From Alicyclobacillus fastidiosus (GTDB taxonomy: Bacteria > Bacillota > Bacilli > Alicyclobacillales > Alicyclobacillaceae), in assembly GCF_026651875.1 (NCBI RefSeq), contig NZ_CP104067.1, forward strand, positions 3,958,501 to 4,022,500: a DNA stretch of 64,000 nucleotides. The letters are read 5' to 3'. A program made the position numbers and the translations under genes. Positions 1-9,401 of this stretch are shown piece by piece. The number at the start of each line of letters is the position of its first letter. Positions within the stretch are counted from its first letter, which is position 1. The notes beneath the pieces are model-generated. The model ran no database searches and had not been told where the DNA came from. It saw only the letters and a list, made by a program, of their open reading frames with translations.

Positions 1-625
1 CCCCGTATACGGCTGCGGTCACCGCCATAATCAGGTGCATCATGATGTACGGCATCAATGACGGCAGCATCTCCCCAATTGCGATACGCCAGTGTCCGAT
101 TTCAAGCGATCTCGCTGCCTCGATGTACTCCTGCTTCTTGGTACTCAGCACCTGCGACCGAATCGCGCGACCCAATCCCGCCCAAGCCGTGACCGACAAC
201 AATGCGGCCATGGGAAGCGCTCCGCTAACGTGTAGTACGGCAGCCAAAACGATCATGATTGGATATGAAGGCAACGCCAGAATGAAATCGGTCAAACGCA
301 TCAGCACGGTATCGAGAATGCCACCCACATAAGCGGACAGAAGACCAACAAGTGTGCCTACAAACAGCGTGATGATGCCAGCCAACACAGCGACAACAAT
401 TACTGGTCTCGTTCCGAGTACGACCATACCCAGAATGTCGCGACCTGCGAAATCCGTACCAAACGGATGACTCCAACTTGCCGGGGCGTAGAGATTTGTC
501 GGATCCATCGGTGTACCGTGCGGATAGAGCAGTGTTCCGAAAATTGAAAGTACGGCAAAGATAAGAAGCAGTATGGCGCCAGACACGTAACGGACCTTTG
601 AGCACACAACCCGAATCAGTGTCAT
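1..625 (-). CDS. ABC transporter permease, DppC/OppC type (3' end outside window)
   Basis: Inner-membrane permease of a peptide/oligosaccharide-type ABC importer. The N-terminus has one membrane segment followed by the PFGTDFAGRDIL segment typical of DppC/OppC proteins. Near the window edge the cytoplasmic EAA loop (EYIEAARSL...GEMLPSLMP) that docks on the ATPase is readable. The ATG overlaps the stop of the upstream permease (ATGA) and has a GGAGG site. The C-terminus, ATPases and binding protein are not in the window. With two GH127 enzymes upstream, arabinofuranosyl oligosaccharides are a plausible cargo, but this is inference. Confidence 0.9.
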   Translation of the reverse strand, partial: MTLIRVVCSKVRYVSGAILLLIFAVLSIFGTLLYPHGTPMDPTNLYAPASWSHPFGTDFAGRDILGMVVLGTRPVIVVAVLAGIITLFVGTLVGLLSAYVGGILDTVLMRLTDFILALPSYPIMIVLAAVLHVSGALPMAALLSVTAWAGLGRAIRSQVLSTKKQEYIEAARSLEIGHWRIAIGEMLPSLMPYIMMHLIMAVTAAVYG

Positions 626-1614
626 GCGATGTCCTCCAGTGTGATACGCGGGTCAAGTCGAGTGTAAAGAATATCCGCGATAAAGTTTGCAACAATGACG
701 GTTATTGTTAAGACCCCGAACAAAGCCTGCAACAGGGCGTAGTCGGAATTGGCTGACGCTTGGCTAAAGAGATATCCAATTCCCGGATAGTTGAAAATGC
801 TCTCGACGAAAATCGATCCCCCGAACAGAAAGGCGATACTAAGAATCACGTTGGTCACCATCGGGAGGATGGAATTCGGTGCCACATAGCGCAACATAAT
901 CCGTCGTTCCGGTATCCCATGCGTTCGGGCTCCAGCTATGAAGTTTTCGCCTAAGACGGAAATCGTGTTGCTTTTCATCAACAGTACCCACCCTGCAAAC
1001 GATGAAATCACATAGGAGCAGACTGGAAGTATGGCATGCCTTGCAACGCTTAAGATAAACGGTAGATTAAATCCAACCACGACATTTGGTGAATATGCCC
1101 CTTGTGATGGAAACCATCGTACGATGACCGTAAAAAAGAACAATAGCAATGTGCCAATCAAATAATTTGGTAATCCATTTAACACGGAGGAAACTGGCGT
1201 CAAAATTTGATCCAGCCACCCCCCACGTCGATATGCCACGACTGTTCCCAGTAGGATACCGATGATGAAACTGACCAAAATCGAACTGGCAACTGTCAAA
1301 ACCGTCCAAGGTAGTGTCTCGGCGATCAGTTGGAGAATCGTTGCGTTTGGAAATAACACAGACTTACCCAACTGGCCGTGACATAATCCCCCAATGTATT
1401 CGAAGTACTGTACGATAAGGGGGGCATTGACTTTAATGTTATACATTGCATTCACCTTGCGAAGAGCAGCTTCATAAGTCATTCCCTGTTGTACAAATTG
1501 ATTCAACTGCATGATGATTGGATTTCCTGGGATCAAGCGAATCAGGAAAAATGTTGCGGTTACGGTCAGCCAAATGAGAAACAGCATAAGCAAAACACGC
1601 TTCACGAGCGCCAC
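622..1614 (-). CDS. ABC transporter permease, DppB/OppB type
   Basis: A 330-residue permease, full family length. It starts with an N-terminal membrane segment and the IRLIPGNP motif typical of DppB/OppB, followed by about five further membrane segments; the EAA-type loop is near residues 225-255 (ENFIAGARTHGIPERRIMLR). The start is GTG with AAGGAG about nine bases upstream. It overlaps the DppC-type gene by four bases, so the two are translationally coupled. It pairs with that permease; the substrate is not fixed by sequence. The neighbouring beta-L-arabinofuranosidases suggest plant-derived oligosaccharides. Confidence 0.92.
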   Translation of the reverse strand: MALVKRVLLMLFLIWLTVTATFFLIRLIPGNPIIMQLNQFVQQGMTYEAALRKVNAMYNIKVNAPLIVQYFEYIGGLCHGQLGKSVLFPNATILQLIAETLPWTVLTVASSILVSFIIGILLGTVVAYRRGGWLDQILTPVSSVLNGLPNYLIGTLLLFFFTVIVRWFPSQGAYSPNVVVGFNLPFILSVARHAILPVCSYVISSFAGWVLLMKSNTISVLGENFIAGARTHGIPERRIMLRYVAPNSILPMVTNVILSIAFLFGGSIFVESIFNYPGIGYLFSQASANSDYALLQALFGVLTITVIVANFIADILYTRLDPRITLEDIA

Positions 1615-1674
1615 ACCAATCGCTCCTTCTCAGTTCTGTGTGCAGTCAACGGTACGCGAAATTCGTTGTTCGCT

Positions 1675-1872
1675 TCATCCAGACGACCTCTTCAGTCCGT
1701 CTCTTCTTCGATCAACTAGAGACAACACCAACACAATACCTGCAGGTAAGAGAGAAACACATAAAGAATCGATGCTTACAATAAGTTCTGCACGATGATG
1801 GAGGTTCAGTAGAATACATAGGATAGATAAACACCCACAAATAACCGACATCGAAAACAATTTACGAAACAT
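1675..1872 (-). CDS. small membrane protein upstream of ABC permeases
   Basis: A 65-residue protein with two hydrophobic stretches (about residues 4-23 and 29-53) and a basic C-terminal tail, so probably a two-pass membrane protein. The ATG follows a very strong purine-rich ribosome site (GGAGGGAGG, 4-5 bases away). It lies 60 bases upstream of the DppB-type gene on the same strand and behind the palindromic operator at 2022-2032, so it is probably the first gene of the permease operon. I do not recognise the family. Short length makes the call moderate. Confidence 0.55.
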   Translation of the reverse strand: MFRKLFSMSVICGCLSILCILLNLHHRAELIVSIDSLCVSLLPAGIVLVLSLVDRRRDGLKRSSG

Positions 1873-2320
1873 ATTTCCTCCCTCCTATCTCCCTGAATTT
1901 CTAAAAGACATTGACGGAATCGTATTAAGGCATGTTTCCCCATCAAGCGGCAAATGCTTAGGCAGAACCTGCAACCATGGACTACAATTGATAACAATAC
2001 CCGTAGGAATATCAGTTATATTGGTAATACCATTTAAACGTATTCCCATTAGTATAACACCTATAAAACACCGAAACAATTACCAATTTTAAATATTCTG
2101 TCATTTATAAAGGTGCGCCCAGTGTTTGGTCTCGGCTCCACCGGCTGTCGTACATAAATTTGTTCGGGCTCATAGTAGATCACGCTTTTCTTCCTCACGG
2201 CGCAGATAATTCCGGCAATAAACCGGTTATCCGCCCCTTGTAAACGCTCCCCTTCATATCGCCCACCCAAAATTTCGGACGGAAAGAGCATCTAGTCCAT
2301 CATTATCGAAAGGTTTCAGT
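1873..2320. other. regulatory intergenic region, no convincing gene
   Basis: The region separates the 3' end of the first GH127 gene from the permease operon. It holds the palindrome described separately and AT-rich DNA around 1985-2100. A 76-codon minus-strand frame at 2061-2291 has no clear ribosome site and no family I recognise; it may be a remnant. Confidence 0.5.
2022..2032. promoter_or_regulatory. palindromic operator TGGTATTACCA (copy 1)
   Basis: On the minus strand this reads TGGTATTACCA, flanked by TTTAAA on one side and ATATAA on the other. The same block, with one mismatch over about 23 bases, is at 6986-7008 in front of the second GH127 gene. The TGGT-N3-ACCA dyad resembles GntR-family (FadR/UxuR-type) operators. 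It lies about 150 bases upstream of the small membrane gene, so it probably controls the permease operon. The regulator is not in the window. Confidence 0.65.
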
Positions 2321-4603
2321 TTATAAAGTCTCATACAGGTTCCTGATAACGGTTCTTAAGCCGTACACCTTTGGTGTTCGCTTTCCAGCAGCAGCTTGAA
2401 ATTTCACTGTCATCACATCCGATTTCATCGTGTCCTCTGGTACGAGATAACTTACGTTGCGCAGTGACGGGGATTCTGCTGGTTCAGTCGCGACAAACTC
2501 GGCCTCCATGCCGTTGATGAACACCGAAAAGTCGCAATCTGGCTCGGGCTCTGCTAGATAAGTCGCTACTAAAAACATAGGTTTTTCGGGATCTCCCTTT
2601 AATACCACAGAGAACCAGCCACCGTTTACAGCGTACCGACAACCTCGAATATTGAGTGACGCGAGATATATCATGTCACCGTCAAACTGATGGTCCCGCT
2701 CCGGTTGCATCTCGCCGAGTTGTACATAGTCTACTGTGCACTGCTCCAGCCCCCTCACTTGTTCAATGGCAGATGTGTATTCAGGCTCTCGCATTGCCCA
2801 CTCGGATAAAGAAAAAACGTCCCAGTAAACTGAATACCGACCCCCAACCATTTGATAGAGAGGTACGAGCGTCACATTGCGTGGGTGACCAATTACGGTG
2901 CGAAAATTGTTTGGCGCGCCCGAAACTGGTTCCACCCAACTGTCTATCTGTAGGCTCGGAGAAATAAGCACAGGAACATACAGCGGATGACTGGCGGCTG
3001 GGTCATTAACGGGTCCCAGATCTCCAGCCAGTACCAATGGTCCATGCATGACTGCTACACGCGACGGATTGTCTGGCATCGTTTCAATTCGCAGCGACAT
3101 CGGAATGCTTAGCTCAATTAAGTCACCAGGATTCCAAACGCGATCAAATTGAACAAAATGCCCTGGGCCCACTTCGATTGACTGATTGACCCCGTTGATT
3201 TTCACGTCAATCCCCCGTTGTGCCCAGTTGGGATATCGGATACAGAACGTGAATGACGCGGACAAATCGCCGAGTATGTGAAAATTGATCTTGTGGTCGT
3301 TCGGGTAACTCGTCTCCTGCAGCAACAGAATCCCTTTTTCTCGCCAATTCAGGCGAGAGGGGATGAACTGATTGATGTACAACGTATCTGCGCTGTGAAA
3401 ATAGATTTGACCGCCATAACTCGCGTGATTCTCCATTCCCGTGCCAACACAGCAAGTAAAGTGGTTGAATTTGTCCTGGAAATTTTTATACCCCCCCATA
3501 GCCAAAGATAGGAAGTAGCAAACACCTCCCGTCTCAGGGTCGATTGAGGCCAAAATGTGATTATAGAGTGCCCTTTCGCAGTAGTCGGCGATTTCTGCGG
3601 AGGTATCCCACTGAAATAGGAGTGCAGATAATTTCAACATATTGTAGGTGTTGCATGTCTCTGTCGTGCTGAGACTAAGTCGGTCATTTAAACTATCAGG
3701 ACTCCCGAAATATTCGCCGTTGCTGTTCCCGCCAGTAACGTATGAATGGTGATTTACCACTCGATCCCAAAAGAATTTTGCCGTTTTAAGAAGCGACTCA
3801 TCACCCGTACATTGGTATTGCTTCAGCAACCCAATGAGTTTTGGAATCTGTGTGTTCGCGTGTTTGCCTTTAAGACAGTCTTTGCTCTCCGCTAGCGGAT
3901 CGAGCACGTCATGGTGATAGAAACGAGCCGCCAACGCCAAAGCGTCTTCATCGCTAGTATCCAAATAGATATCGGCCAGTACCTCATTCATACCGCCGAA
4001 TTCACAACGCATAATGTCTTGCATCTGTTCGTCACTCAAATTGATGAATACTTGTTTTAACCAATCTGCTAACCCAGTTTCAATTGCGAGAGCTTTGTTG
4101 CTCCCGATTGTGCGATACGCATCTCGTAAACCGGCCATTAATTTATGCAGAGTGTACAAAGGAGCCCAACCGTCGTTGAGGTCAAACCCTTTCGAACGGA
4201 TATTCCCAGACGCTACTTCAGCAAAAAGTTCTCTTCCTCTCGGAATGGCTGACACATACCCATCCCCGTGCGCACTTTGGCAGGCCTCCAATTCATCGAA
4301 AATGTATTCTATCCGATGTTTCAGCGCTTCATCGCCAGTAGCGTCATACATCATGCAACAGGCGGATAGGTAGTGTCCAAGGGAATGTCCAGATAAGGTA
4401 CTAGCTTCCCAACCATCGTAATGGGGTGCCTTCGGTTTCAACCCTGCATATTCGCGAAATCTCGCGAGTAAACGATTACAGTCCAATTCCAAAAGATACT
4501 TGTGGTCCAACTCCAGTGCTAGGCGAAATGGTCCGTCCGTGATCTCAACATCCTTGAGATCAAACGGTAAAGCCTTCATCCTGGGGTCTGACACGACTTT
4601 CAT
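2321..4603 (-). CDS. GH127-family (DUF1680) beta-L-arabinofuranosidase, long form
   Basis: A 760-residue glycoside hydrolase of the GH127/GH146 clan, which releases beta-L-arabinofuranose from plant arabinans, extensin-like glycans or pectin side chains. The (alpha/alpha)6-barrel region carries GHSLGHYLSA (72-81), and the metal/catalytic residues known from HypBA1 can be matched: Glu315 and Cys317 in TTETCNTYN, and Cys384-Cys385 in FTCCVGTGMENH. The beta-rich C-terminus follows. There is no signal peptide, so it acts in the cytoplasm on imported oligosaccharides. AGGAGG precedes the ATG. GH146 is the main alternative for this long form. Confidence 0.88.
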   Translation of the reverse strand: MKVVSDPRMKALPFDLKDVEITDGPFRLALELDHKYLLELDCNRLLARFREYAGLKPKAPHYDGWEASTLSGHSLGHYLSACCMMYDATGDEALKHRIEYIFDELEACQSAHGDGYVSAIPRGRELFAEVASGNIRSKGFDLNDGWAPLYTLHKLMAGLRDAYRTIGSNKALAIETGLADWLKQVFINLSDEQMQDIMRCEFGGMNEVLADIYLDTSDEDALALAARFYHHDVLDPLAESKDCLKGKHANTQIPKLIGLLKQYQCTGDESLLKTAKFFWDRVVNHHSYVTGGNSNGEYFGSPDSLNDRLSLSTTETCNTYNMLKLSALLFQWDTSAEIADYCERALYNHILASIDPETGGVCYFLSLAMGGYKNFQDKFNHFTCCVGTGMENHASYGGQIYFHSADTLYINQFIPSRLNWREKGILLLQETSYPNDHKINFHILGDLSASFTFCIRYPNWAQRGIDVKINGVNQSIEVGPGHFVQFDRVWNPGDLIELSIPMSLRIETMPDNPSRVAVMHGPLVLAGDLGPVNDPAASHPLYVPVLISPSLQIDSWVEPVSGAPNNFRTVIGHPRNVTLVPLYQMVGGRYSVYWDVFSLSEWAMREPEYTSAIEQVRGLEQCTVDYVQLGEMQPERDHQFDGDMIYLASLNIRGCRYAVNGGWFSVVLKGDPEKPMFLVATYLAEPEPDCDFSVFINGMEAEFVATEPAESPSLRNVSYLVPEDTMKSDVMTVKFQAAAGKRTPKVYGLRTVIRNLYETL

Positions 4604-4823
4604 ATTCTGTACCTCCTTCTACCTTTCCCTATCGGTCGATACTCGTTCACCTGTTGATTCACTGATATGACGGCAACCAGTCGCCATGAGCAGCAATTAG
4701 TTCATCACAAAGTGCCACAATGTCGTCGATGTATGTTGACGAGCATAGAAATAAAATTCGCCGAACGCGACAGCGAGATCGAGAGAAACTGTGATTTATC
4801 GACACCACTTGTTTTCATCGCCT

Positions 4824-6659
4824 CTAAGTTCGGTTCTCTTGCAACCACACCGCCATCTTCCCTGGACTTCGATTGTCCCAGGCATAGTAGGGGATCGCGG
4901 TCAGCGCTTGAGCAGAGCTTTCACTGTAACCACGAATGACCGTTACACCGTGAAGCAAACTTGAAATATGCTCGGACACCAATTCAGTATTCGATGATAG
5001 TCTCAAGTTTTCCACACCTTGAACGTGATCGACGTCCTCGACACAGTAAACAATCGGTCCACGCTGTAGAGCGACCTTGCCGCGATTGGCCTTGACCTCA
5101 AACGGCGCATGAACTCTCTCAACTGGCATTGCCAAATCGAGGACTACCGTGTCTCCGTTCGCCCATGTTCGATCCAGACAGATATACCCGTTGTTTACTG
5201 TTATCTCTTCGACCCGATGGCCATTTACACTGACGGTTGCCTGTTTGCACCAACCTGGGAGGCGTAAGTTGAATTCGAATTGCCGAGGGGCGCTTGTTTC
5301 GATCGACAAGGCCACAGTCCCTTCCCATGGATAGTTTTCCTTCTGAACAATACCGACTTCGTATCCGCCTACCATCAATACGCTCGTGCTGGCGACATAG
5401 AGATTCACCCAAATCCCGCGTTCACCGAAAGCATAGATATATTTTCCTAACGTGGGGATAAAGCGTGAGACTTGAGTCGGACAACACGAACACTCAAACC
5501 ATCCCAAACGGTGATGGCTCCCATCAGACGCAAGCGGATTGTCGTAGAAAAACTCTTTTCCCGACAGGGATACGCCAGCTAAAACACCATTGTAAAGCGA
5601 TCGTTCCAAAATATCTGCGTACTTTGCGTCAGCATGCAATAAGTTCAGTCGATGATTCCAATAGACCATGCCTATCGAGGCACACGTCTCGCAGTAAGCG
5701 GTTTCATTCGGCAAATCATAATCTTCTTTGAACCCTTCATTGTGGCCGGAAGAACCAATTCCACCGGTGATGTACATATTTCTGAACACGACACTGTCCC
5801 ATGCTCTGTGAAGTGCGGCTAAATACTCCCGATCCCTTGTTATGGCTGCGATGTCAGCAACTGCCGAATAGAGGTACATTGCACGTACAGCATGCCCCCG
5901 TACGTCGACAGTTTCGCGTACCGGAACATGATCTTGAGAGTATTCGGGGCCTAGACCCTCCATCTTCCAAACGCGCCCAACACCATGACCTTTGCCTCGC
6001 TCTTCCAGCAACCACTGTGCAAGTTTCCAGTACCTCTCTTCCCCAGTCTCCCGATACAACGACACTAAGCCGATTCCGATTTCTTCGTGCCCCTCGACCC
6101 AATGGCGTTTTCCTGGACCAAATGTATCATCGTAATGATCTGCTAACTTGCGCGCTACATCCAAGAGTTTATTTTTCCCCGTAGCTTGTCGATACGCCAC
6201 GGCAGCCTCCATCAAATGCCCGCCGCAATACATTTCATGACTGTTCATATCTGTCCACTTCTTATCAGGTTCCTTAAGGGTAAAAAACGTACACAAATAC
6301 CCATCCGTTTGCTGTGCAGCGGCGATCAGATCGATAATTTCATCACATTTTTGCTCCAATTGCTCATTTGGATATAGCATTAAACTGTAAGCGACGCCTT
6401 CCAACGTTTTATATACGTCTGTGTCATTGAATGTATAGATGCCTTCGAATTCCCCATCGCTCTGGCCTGCAGCTTTTGCAAAGTTGCGAATTCTGCCTTT
6501 TTCCTCGCAATGATGCAGACATGCTTCAAGAGTCACGTCTTTGTGAACTTGTAATCTCCACGACCAAAAGGTATCTTCCAGTCGCACATTTTTGAGCGGA
6601 ACCGCTTGCAATTCTTGAAATTTTACGATTTCCACAATACGGAACGTCTCTTCGCTCAT
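4824..6659 (-). CDS. GH127-family (DUF1680) beta-L-arabinofuranosidase, HypBA1-like
   Basis: A 611-residue enzyme close in length to Bifidobacterium HypBA1 (658). From the chosen ATG, the conserved Glu324 and Cys326 lie in ETCASIG, and Cys392-Cys393 lie in ECSCCP; these match the zinc-bound cysteine-nucleophile site of GH127. No signal peptide, so it is cytoplasmic. I chose the ATG at 6659 because GGGAGG sits nine bases upstream; the earlier in-frame start has none. It is 220 bases upstream of the long GH127 gene on the same strand, probably one transcript. The two enzymes likely differ in linkage or aglycone. Confidence 0.9.
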   Translation of the reverse strand: MSEETFRIVEIVKFQELQAVPLKNVRLEDTFWSWRLQVHKDVTLEACLHHCEEKGRIRNFAKAAGQSDGEFEGIYTFNDTDVYKTLEGVAYSLMLYPNEQLEQKCDEIIDLIAAAQQTDGYLCTFFTLKEPDKKWTDMNSHEMYCGGHLMEAAVAYRQATGKNKLLDVARKLADHYDDTFGPGKRHWVEGHEEIGIGLVSLYRETGEERYWKLAQWLLEERGKGHGVGRVWKMEGLGPEYSQDHVPVRETVDVRGHAVRAMYLYSAVADIAAITRDREYLAALHRAWDSVVFRNMYITGGIGSSGHNEGFKEDYDLPNETAYCETCASIGMVYWNHRLNLLHADAKYADILERSLYNGVLAGVSLSGKEFFYDNPLASDGSHHRLGWFECSCCPTQVSRFIPTLGKYIYAFGERGIWVNLYVASTSVLMVGGYEVGIVQKENYPWEGTVALSIETSAPRQFEFNLRLPGWCKQATVSVNGHRVEEITVNNGYICLDRTWANGDTVVLDLAMPVERVHAPFEVKANRGKVALQRGPIVYCVEDVDHVQGVENLRLSSNTELVSEHISSLLHGVTVIRGYSESSAQALTAIPYYAWDNRSPGKMAVWLQENRT

Positions 6660-7102
6660 TCGTTTTACCTCCCATTGAGATATCAAGGATCATGACCTCG
6701 ACAGTGAATAAAACAAGAAACTGTAAATATCGACCCATTCGGCACGTCGGGGCGACCCCTGCTTTGAAAAATACGGCGACGTTGGAGGAGATTCTTCCTT
6801 GGATGCAGTATGTTCTGCTTCAGAGTGGAGGAGGCAAGAACGATTTTGTCGATGAGTGATTGCGCCACGTCTTCCTCAATGATAAAAATCGTAAACCTCC
6901 AGTGTTCAATGGTAGAATCGTCAGTTGTCTTGGTGCACGTTACAAATCGCTACCACTCAACCAAACTTCGATAAACCATTTTTCATTTAAATGGTTTTAC
7001 CAATATAAACAAAAGCAATCCAACGTGTAAATAGTCTGAATATTGCCTAAGAACACCATATCATGTTTGCATTCTTAATACAACATTCCAAATAAGGTTC
7101 TG
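6660..7102. other. leader/control region of the GH127 operon
   Basis: No gene is supported here. The stretch contains the operator pair described separately (6973-7010) and the long leader of the GH127 transcript. No clear -35/-10 pair could be fixed by eye. Confidence 0.5.
6973..7010. promoter_or_regulatory. operator TGGTTTTACCA (copy 2) plus overlapping inverted repeat
   Basis: Bases 6992-7002 read TGGTTTTACCA inside a block that matches the 2016-2038 block on the opposite strand at 22 of 23 positions. A second inverted repeat, AAACCATTT (6973-6981) with AAATGGTTT (6989-6997), overlaps it. Position upstream of the GH127 operon and near-identity to copy 1 indicate one regulator for import and hydrolysis. 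Confidence 0.68.
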
Positions 7103-7486
7103 GTGCAAAAACGAGACGAAACGACTAACGGCACTTACGAAAAGTCTTGCTTGGCAATGCATCACGAAGAGCCTTGGGATGATTCTTTGTATGTAGTTCG
7201 CCTCCCTGACGGAAGCGTCCCCGATCCGCACATATTTGCTCGAGGTGTTAAAGTAGCTCTCACTAAGCTCGGGCTACCAGTCGTTACCTTTCATGACTTA
7301 AGTCACTCGCACGCGACATGGTTGCTTGAATCTGGTGTAGATCTCAAAGTTATATCGCAAAGGTTGGGGCACTCCACTATAACAGTTACTGCCGATGAGC
7401 CCTGTTACACGTCGGCTCCAAGAAGATGCAGTAAGAAACTTGAGGATATGATGGGAGGAGAGACAAACCATAAAAATGATTTGTAG
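7103..7486 (+). pseudogene. decayed tyrosine recombinase/integrase, C-terminal remnant
   Basis: 127 codons matching only the last third of a phage-type integrase. The box normally HDLRHTHA reads HDLSHSHA, so the catalytic arginine is lost. GVDLKVISQRLGHSTITVTAD keeps the box II histidine, but the segment that should hold the nucleophilic tyrosine (TADTYSH...) is scrambled after TAD and recovers only at KKLEDMMGG, which suggests small indels. The N-terminal and core domains are missing. It points toward tRNA-Arg(CCG), whose 3' end is 87 bases away, a typical integration arrangement. It cannot be active. Confidence 0.85.
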
Positions 7487-7513
7487 AAAGTTTGTAGATC
7501 GCTCACTTTTGAG

Positions 7514-7551
7514 CAAAAGAACAGGGCTCCTCGGAAGTCCCGAGAAGCCCT
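7514..7551 (-). terminator. intrinsic terminator after tRNA-Arg(CCG)
   Basis: On the minus strand AGGGCTTCTCGG pairs with CCGAGGAGCCCT around a short loop and is followed by GTTCTTTT, directly downstream of the tRNA. Confidence 0.8.
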
Positions 7552-7572
7552 AATGCTACTGGTATTTCTAAG

Positions 7573-7648
7573 TGGCGCGTCCGGAGGGATTCGAACCCCC
7601 GACCTCTGGCTCCGGAGGCCAGCGCTCTATCCACTAAGCTACGGACGC
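7573..7648 (-). tRNA. tRNA-Arg (anticodon CCG)
   Basis: A 76-nt cloverleaf with GCGTCCG/CGGACGC acceptor stem, encoded CCA, GGTTCGAATCC T arm, and anticodon loop CTCCGGA, giving CCG. It has its own promoter and terminator, and its 3' end faces the integrase remnant. Confidence 0.97.
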
Positions 7649-7662
7649 AAGCGACGTTTAGT

Positions 7663-7691
7663 ATCATAACATGCATAGATGATTTGTGCAA
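7663..7691 (-). promoter_or_regulatory. sigma-A promoter of tRNA-Arg(CCG)
   Basis: TTGCAC (7691-7686) and TATGAT (7668-7663) are separated by 17 bases, ending 14 bases before the tRNA 5' end. Confidence 0.7.
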
Positions 7692-7802
7692 TAGCTGATC
7701 TCAATTTCATCTCGATAAATCTCCGCGACACCCCCGATGAACGGCGATAGGCCGACGAGGGGTGCCGCAATGAAACAGGGAACGCCTACTAGGCTGCTGC
7801 CC

Positions 7803-9332
7803 TTAGCGACGACTTCCCTGTAGCACGTCGAGGATGGCGCCAGCTTTGTGATGACACTCTTGCCATTCACGCTCTGGCACGCTGTCCAGGACGATTCCAG
7901 CTCCTACTTGTACGTACTGCGTGCCACTGAGTTCCAGCACGGAGCGAATGACAATCGCCGTGTTCGCGTTGCCCATCGCGTCAATCATCCCGATAAAGCC
8001 GCCGTACGGTCCCCTGCGGAGGGACTCGAGTTCATCGATGATCTCCATCGCACGAATCTTCGGTGCACCGGATAGCGTGCCGTTTGGGAATGTCGCGAGG
8101 AGCGCATGAAACACGCTGACGTCCGGACGCAAGGTAGCCTCGACGCGAGAGACCAGGTGAAACAGGTGTGAGTACCGTTCCACGACCATGAAGTCCGGCA
8201 CGTGAACGGACCCGCTGACTGAGATGCGCCCGAGGTCGTTGCGGCAGAGATCGACCAGCATCACATGTTCTGCCGATTCCTTTTGGTCAGCCTTCAACGC
8301 TGCGACGAGCGCCTCATCTTCCTCACGTGATCCGCCCCTTCCGCGGGATGTTCCCGCGATTGGCTTCATCTCCGCAAGGCCATCGATGGCACGAAACTGC
8401 ACTTCTGGGCTCGCTCCGTACAGGCGCATCCCCTCGTACTCCGCGACAAACATGTACGGAGAAGGATTGAGACGGCGCAACGCGTCATACGCGGCATAGG
8501 GATGTAATGCATGGTCGATGCGCATGCGCGTCGACAGAACCACCTGGAAAATGTCGCCCTGCGCAATGTATTCGCGCGCTCGTTCAACGCTATTGCAGTA
8601 CGTTTCCTTCGAGACGTCGTACTGCACCTCTGTTTCGCCAGAGCAAAGGCTCTTGGCACGTCGCAGTGCTTCGGGCTCGTTTAGCCCCGCGTCTGCAATG
8701 CGCTCGAGTTCGATCGCCAGTCGACTCAGTTGCGACGCGAGCGAGCCCTCTAGACCCCCTGCATGCAAGTTTTCGTCCTGGCGATGCAAAACCATCTGCC
8801 CTCTTGTCAACTGGACGACAGCCGCGTGCCACTGTAGGCGGATATCGGGCACATTTCGATCATCCGTAGTCGACTTTGGCAGCCGCTCTAGGTAATGTAC
8901 ACCGTCATATCCGACATACCCCAAAAATCCGGCGCTAAATGGCTCGTTCATATCGGGCGCACAGATTTCCTGAAGCCGTACTCTCAGTCGTTCGAGAAAT
9001 ACCATCGGGTCCTTCGGTCGGAAATAGTGTGCCTCCCGACTGACGACGCTCGGCCACACTCCATCCAACGACAGCTCATTCTCTACGCCGCCAGGCAAAT
9101 CCAACAGCGACGCTTCGAGGGATTTGTCGACATAAACTGTCACAAGCCCGTCCTTCACTTGTACCTCGACGACAGGACACACACCGATGAGGCTCATTTG
9201 GTAGGCTCTGTTCTCATCGTCGCGACCTGCTTCGAGGAGAAAGGCTCTGCCTTCCCCAACGACCGTTTGAACATGGAGATATAAATAAAAAGGGTCAACT
9301 TGCCCCTCGATGGGATAGCGATGCGATTGCAC
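7803..9332 (-). CDS. pabB: chorismate-utilising enzyme, PabB/TrpE family, probably aminodeoxychorismate synthase component I
   Basis: 509 residues with the chorismate-binding domain in the C-terminal half (KPIAGTSRGR, EHVMLVDLCRNDLGR, FPNGTLSGAPKIRAMEIID, VQVGAGIVLDSVPEREW). It adds ammonia to chorismate, supplied by the PabA/TrpG-type subunit encoded just upstream. The N-terminal FLLEAG segment has Ala where tryptophan-inhibited TrpE proteins have Ser (LLES), and no trp genes are nearby; both favour the 4-aminobenzoate (folate) role. Anthranilate synthase cannot be excluded. GTG start with GAGAGGAG about eleven bases upstream. Confidence 0.85.
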   Translation of the reverse strand: MQSHRYPIEGQVDPFYLYLHVQTVVGEGRAFLLEAGRDDENRAYQMSLIGVCPVVEVQVKDGLVTVYVDKSLEASLLDLPGGVENELSLDGVWPSVVSREAHYFRPKDPMVFLERLRVRLQEICAPDMNEPFSAGFLGYVGYDGVHYLERLPKSTTDDRNVPDIRLQWHAAVVQLTRGQMVLHRQDENLHAGGLEGSLASQLSRLAIELERIADAGLNEPEALRRAKSLCSGETEVQYDVSKETYCNSVERAREYIAQGDIFQVVLSTRMRIDHALHPYAAYDALRRLNPSPYMFVAEYEGMRLYGASPEVQFRAIDGLAEMKPIAGTSRGRGGSREEDEALVAALKADQKESAEHVMLVDLCRNDLGRISVSGSVHVPDFMVVERYSHLFHLVSRVEATLRPDVSVFHALLATFPNGTLSGAPKIRAMEIIDELESLRRGPYGGFIGMIDAMGNANTAIVIRSVLELSGTQYVQVGAGIVLDSVPEREWQECHHKAGAILDVLQGSRR

Positions 9333-9401
9333 GATAGATAAGCTCCTCTCGGATTGAAATCAATCGGCGCCAAATAAACCTCGCCAGTCCATAGCGGAGA
9401 T

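Noticed and set aside
2061..2291. 76-codon minus-strand frame between GH127 and the permease operon
   Set aside because: No ribosome site and no recognisable family; probably chance or a remnant.
7503..7691. 62-codon frame over tRNA-Arg(CCG)
   Set aside because: It overlaps the tRNA and its terminator completely.
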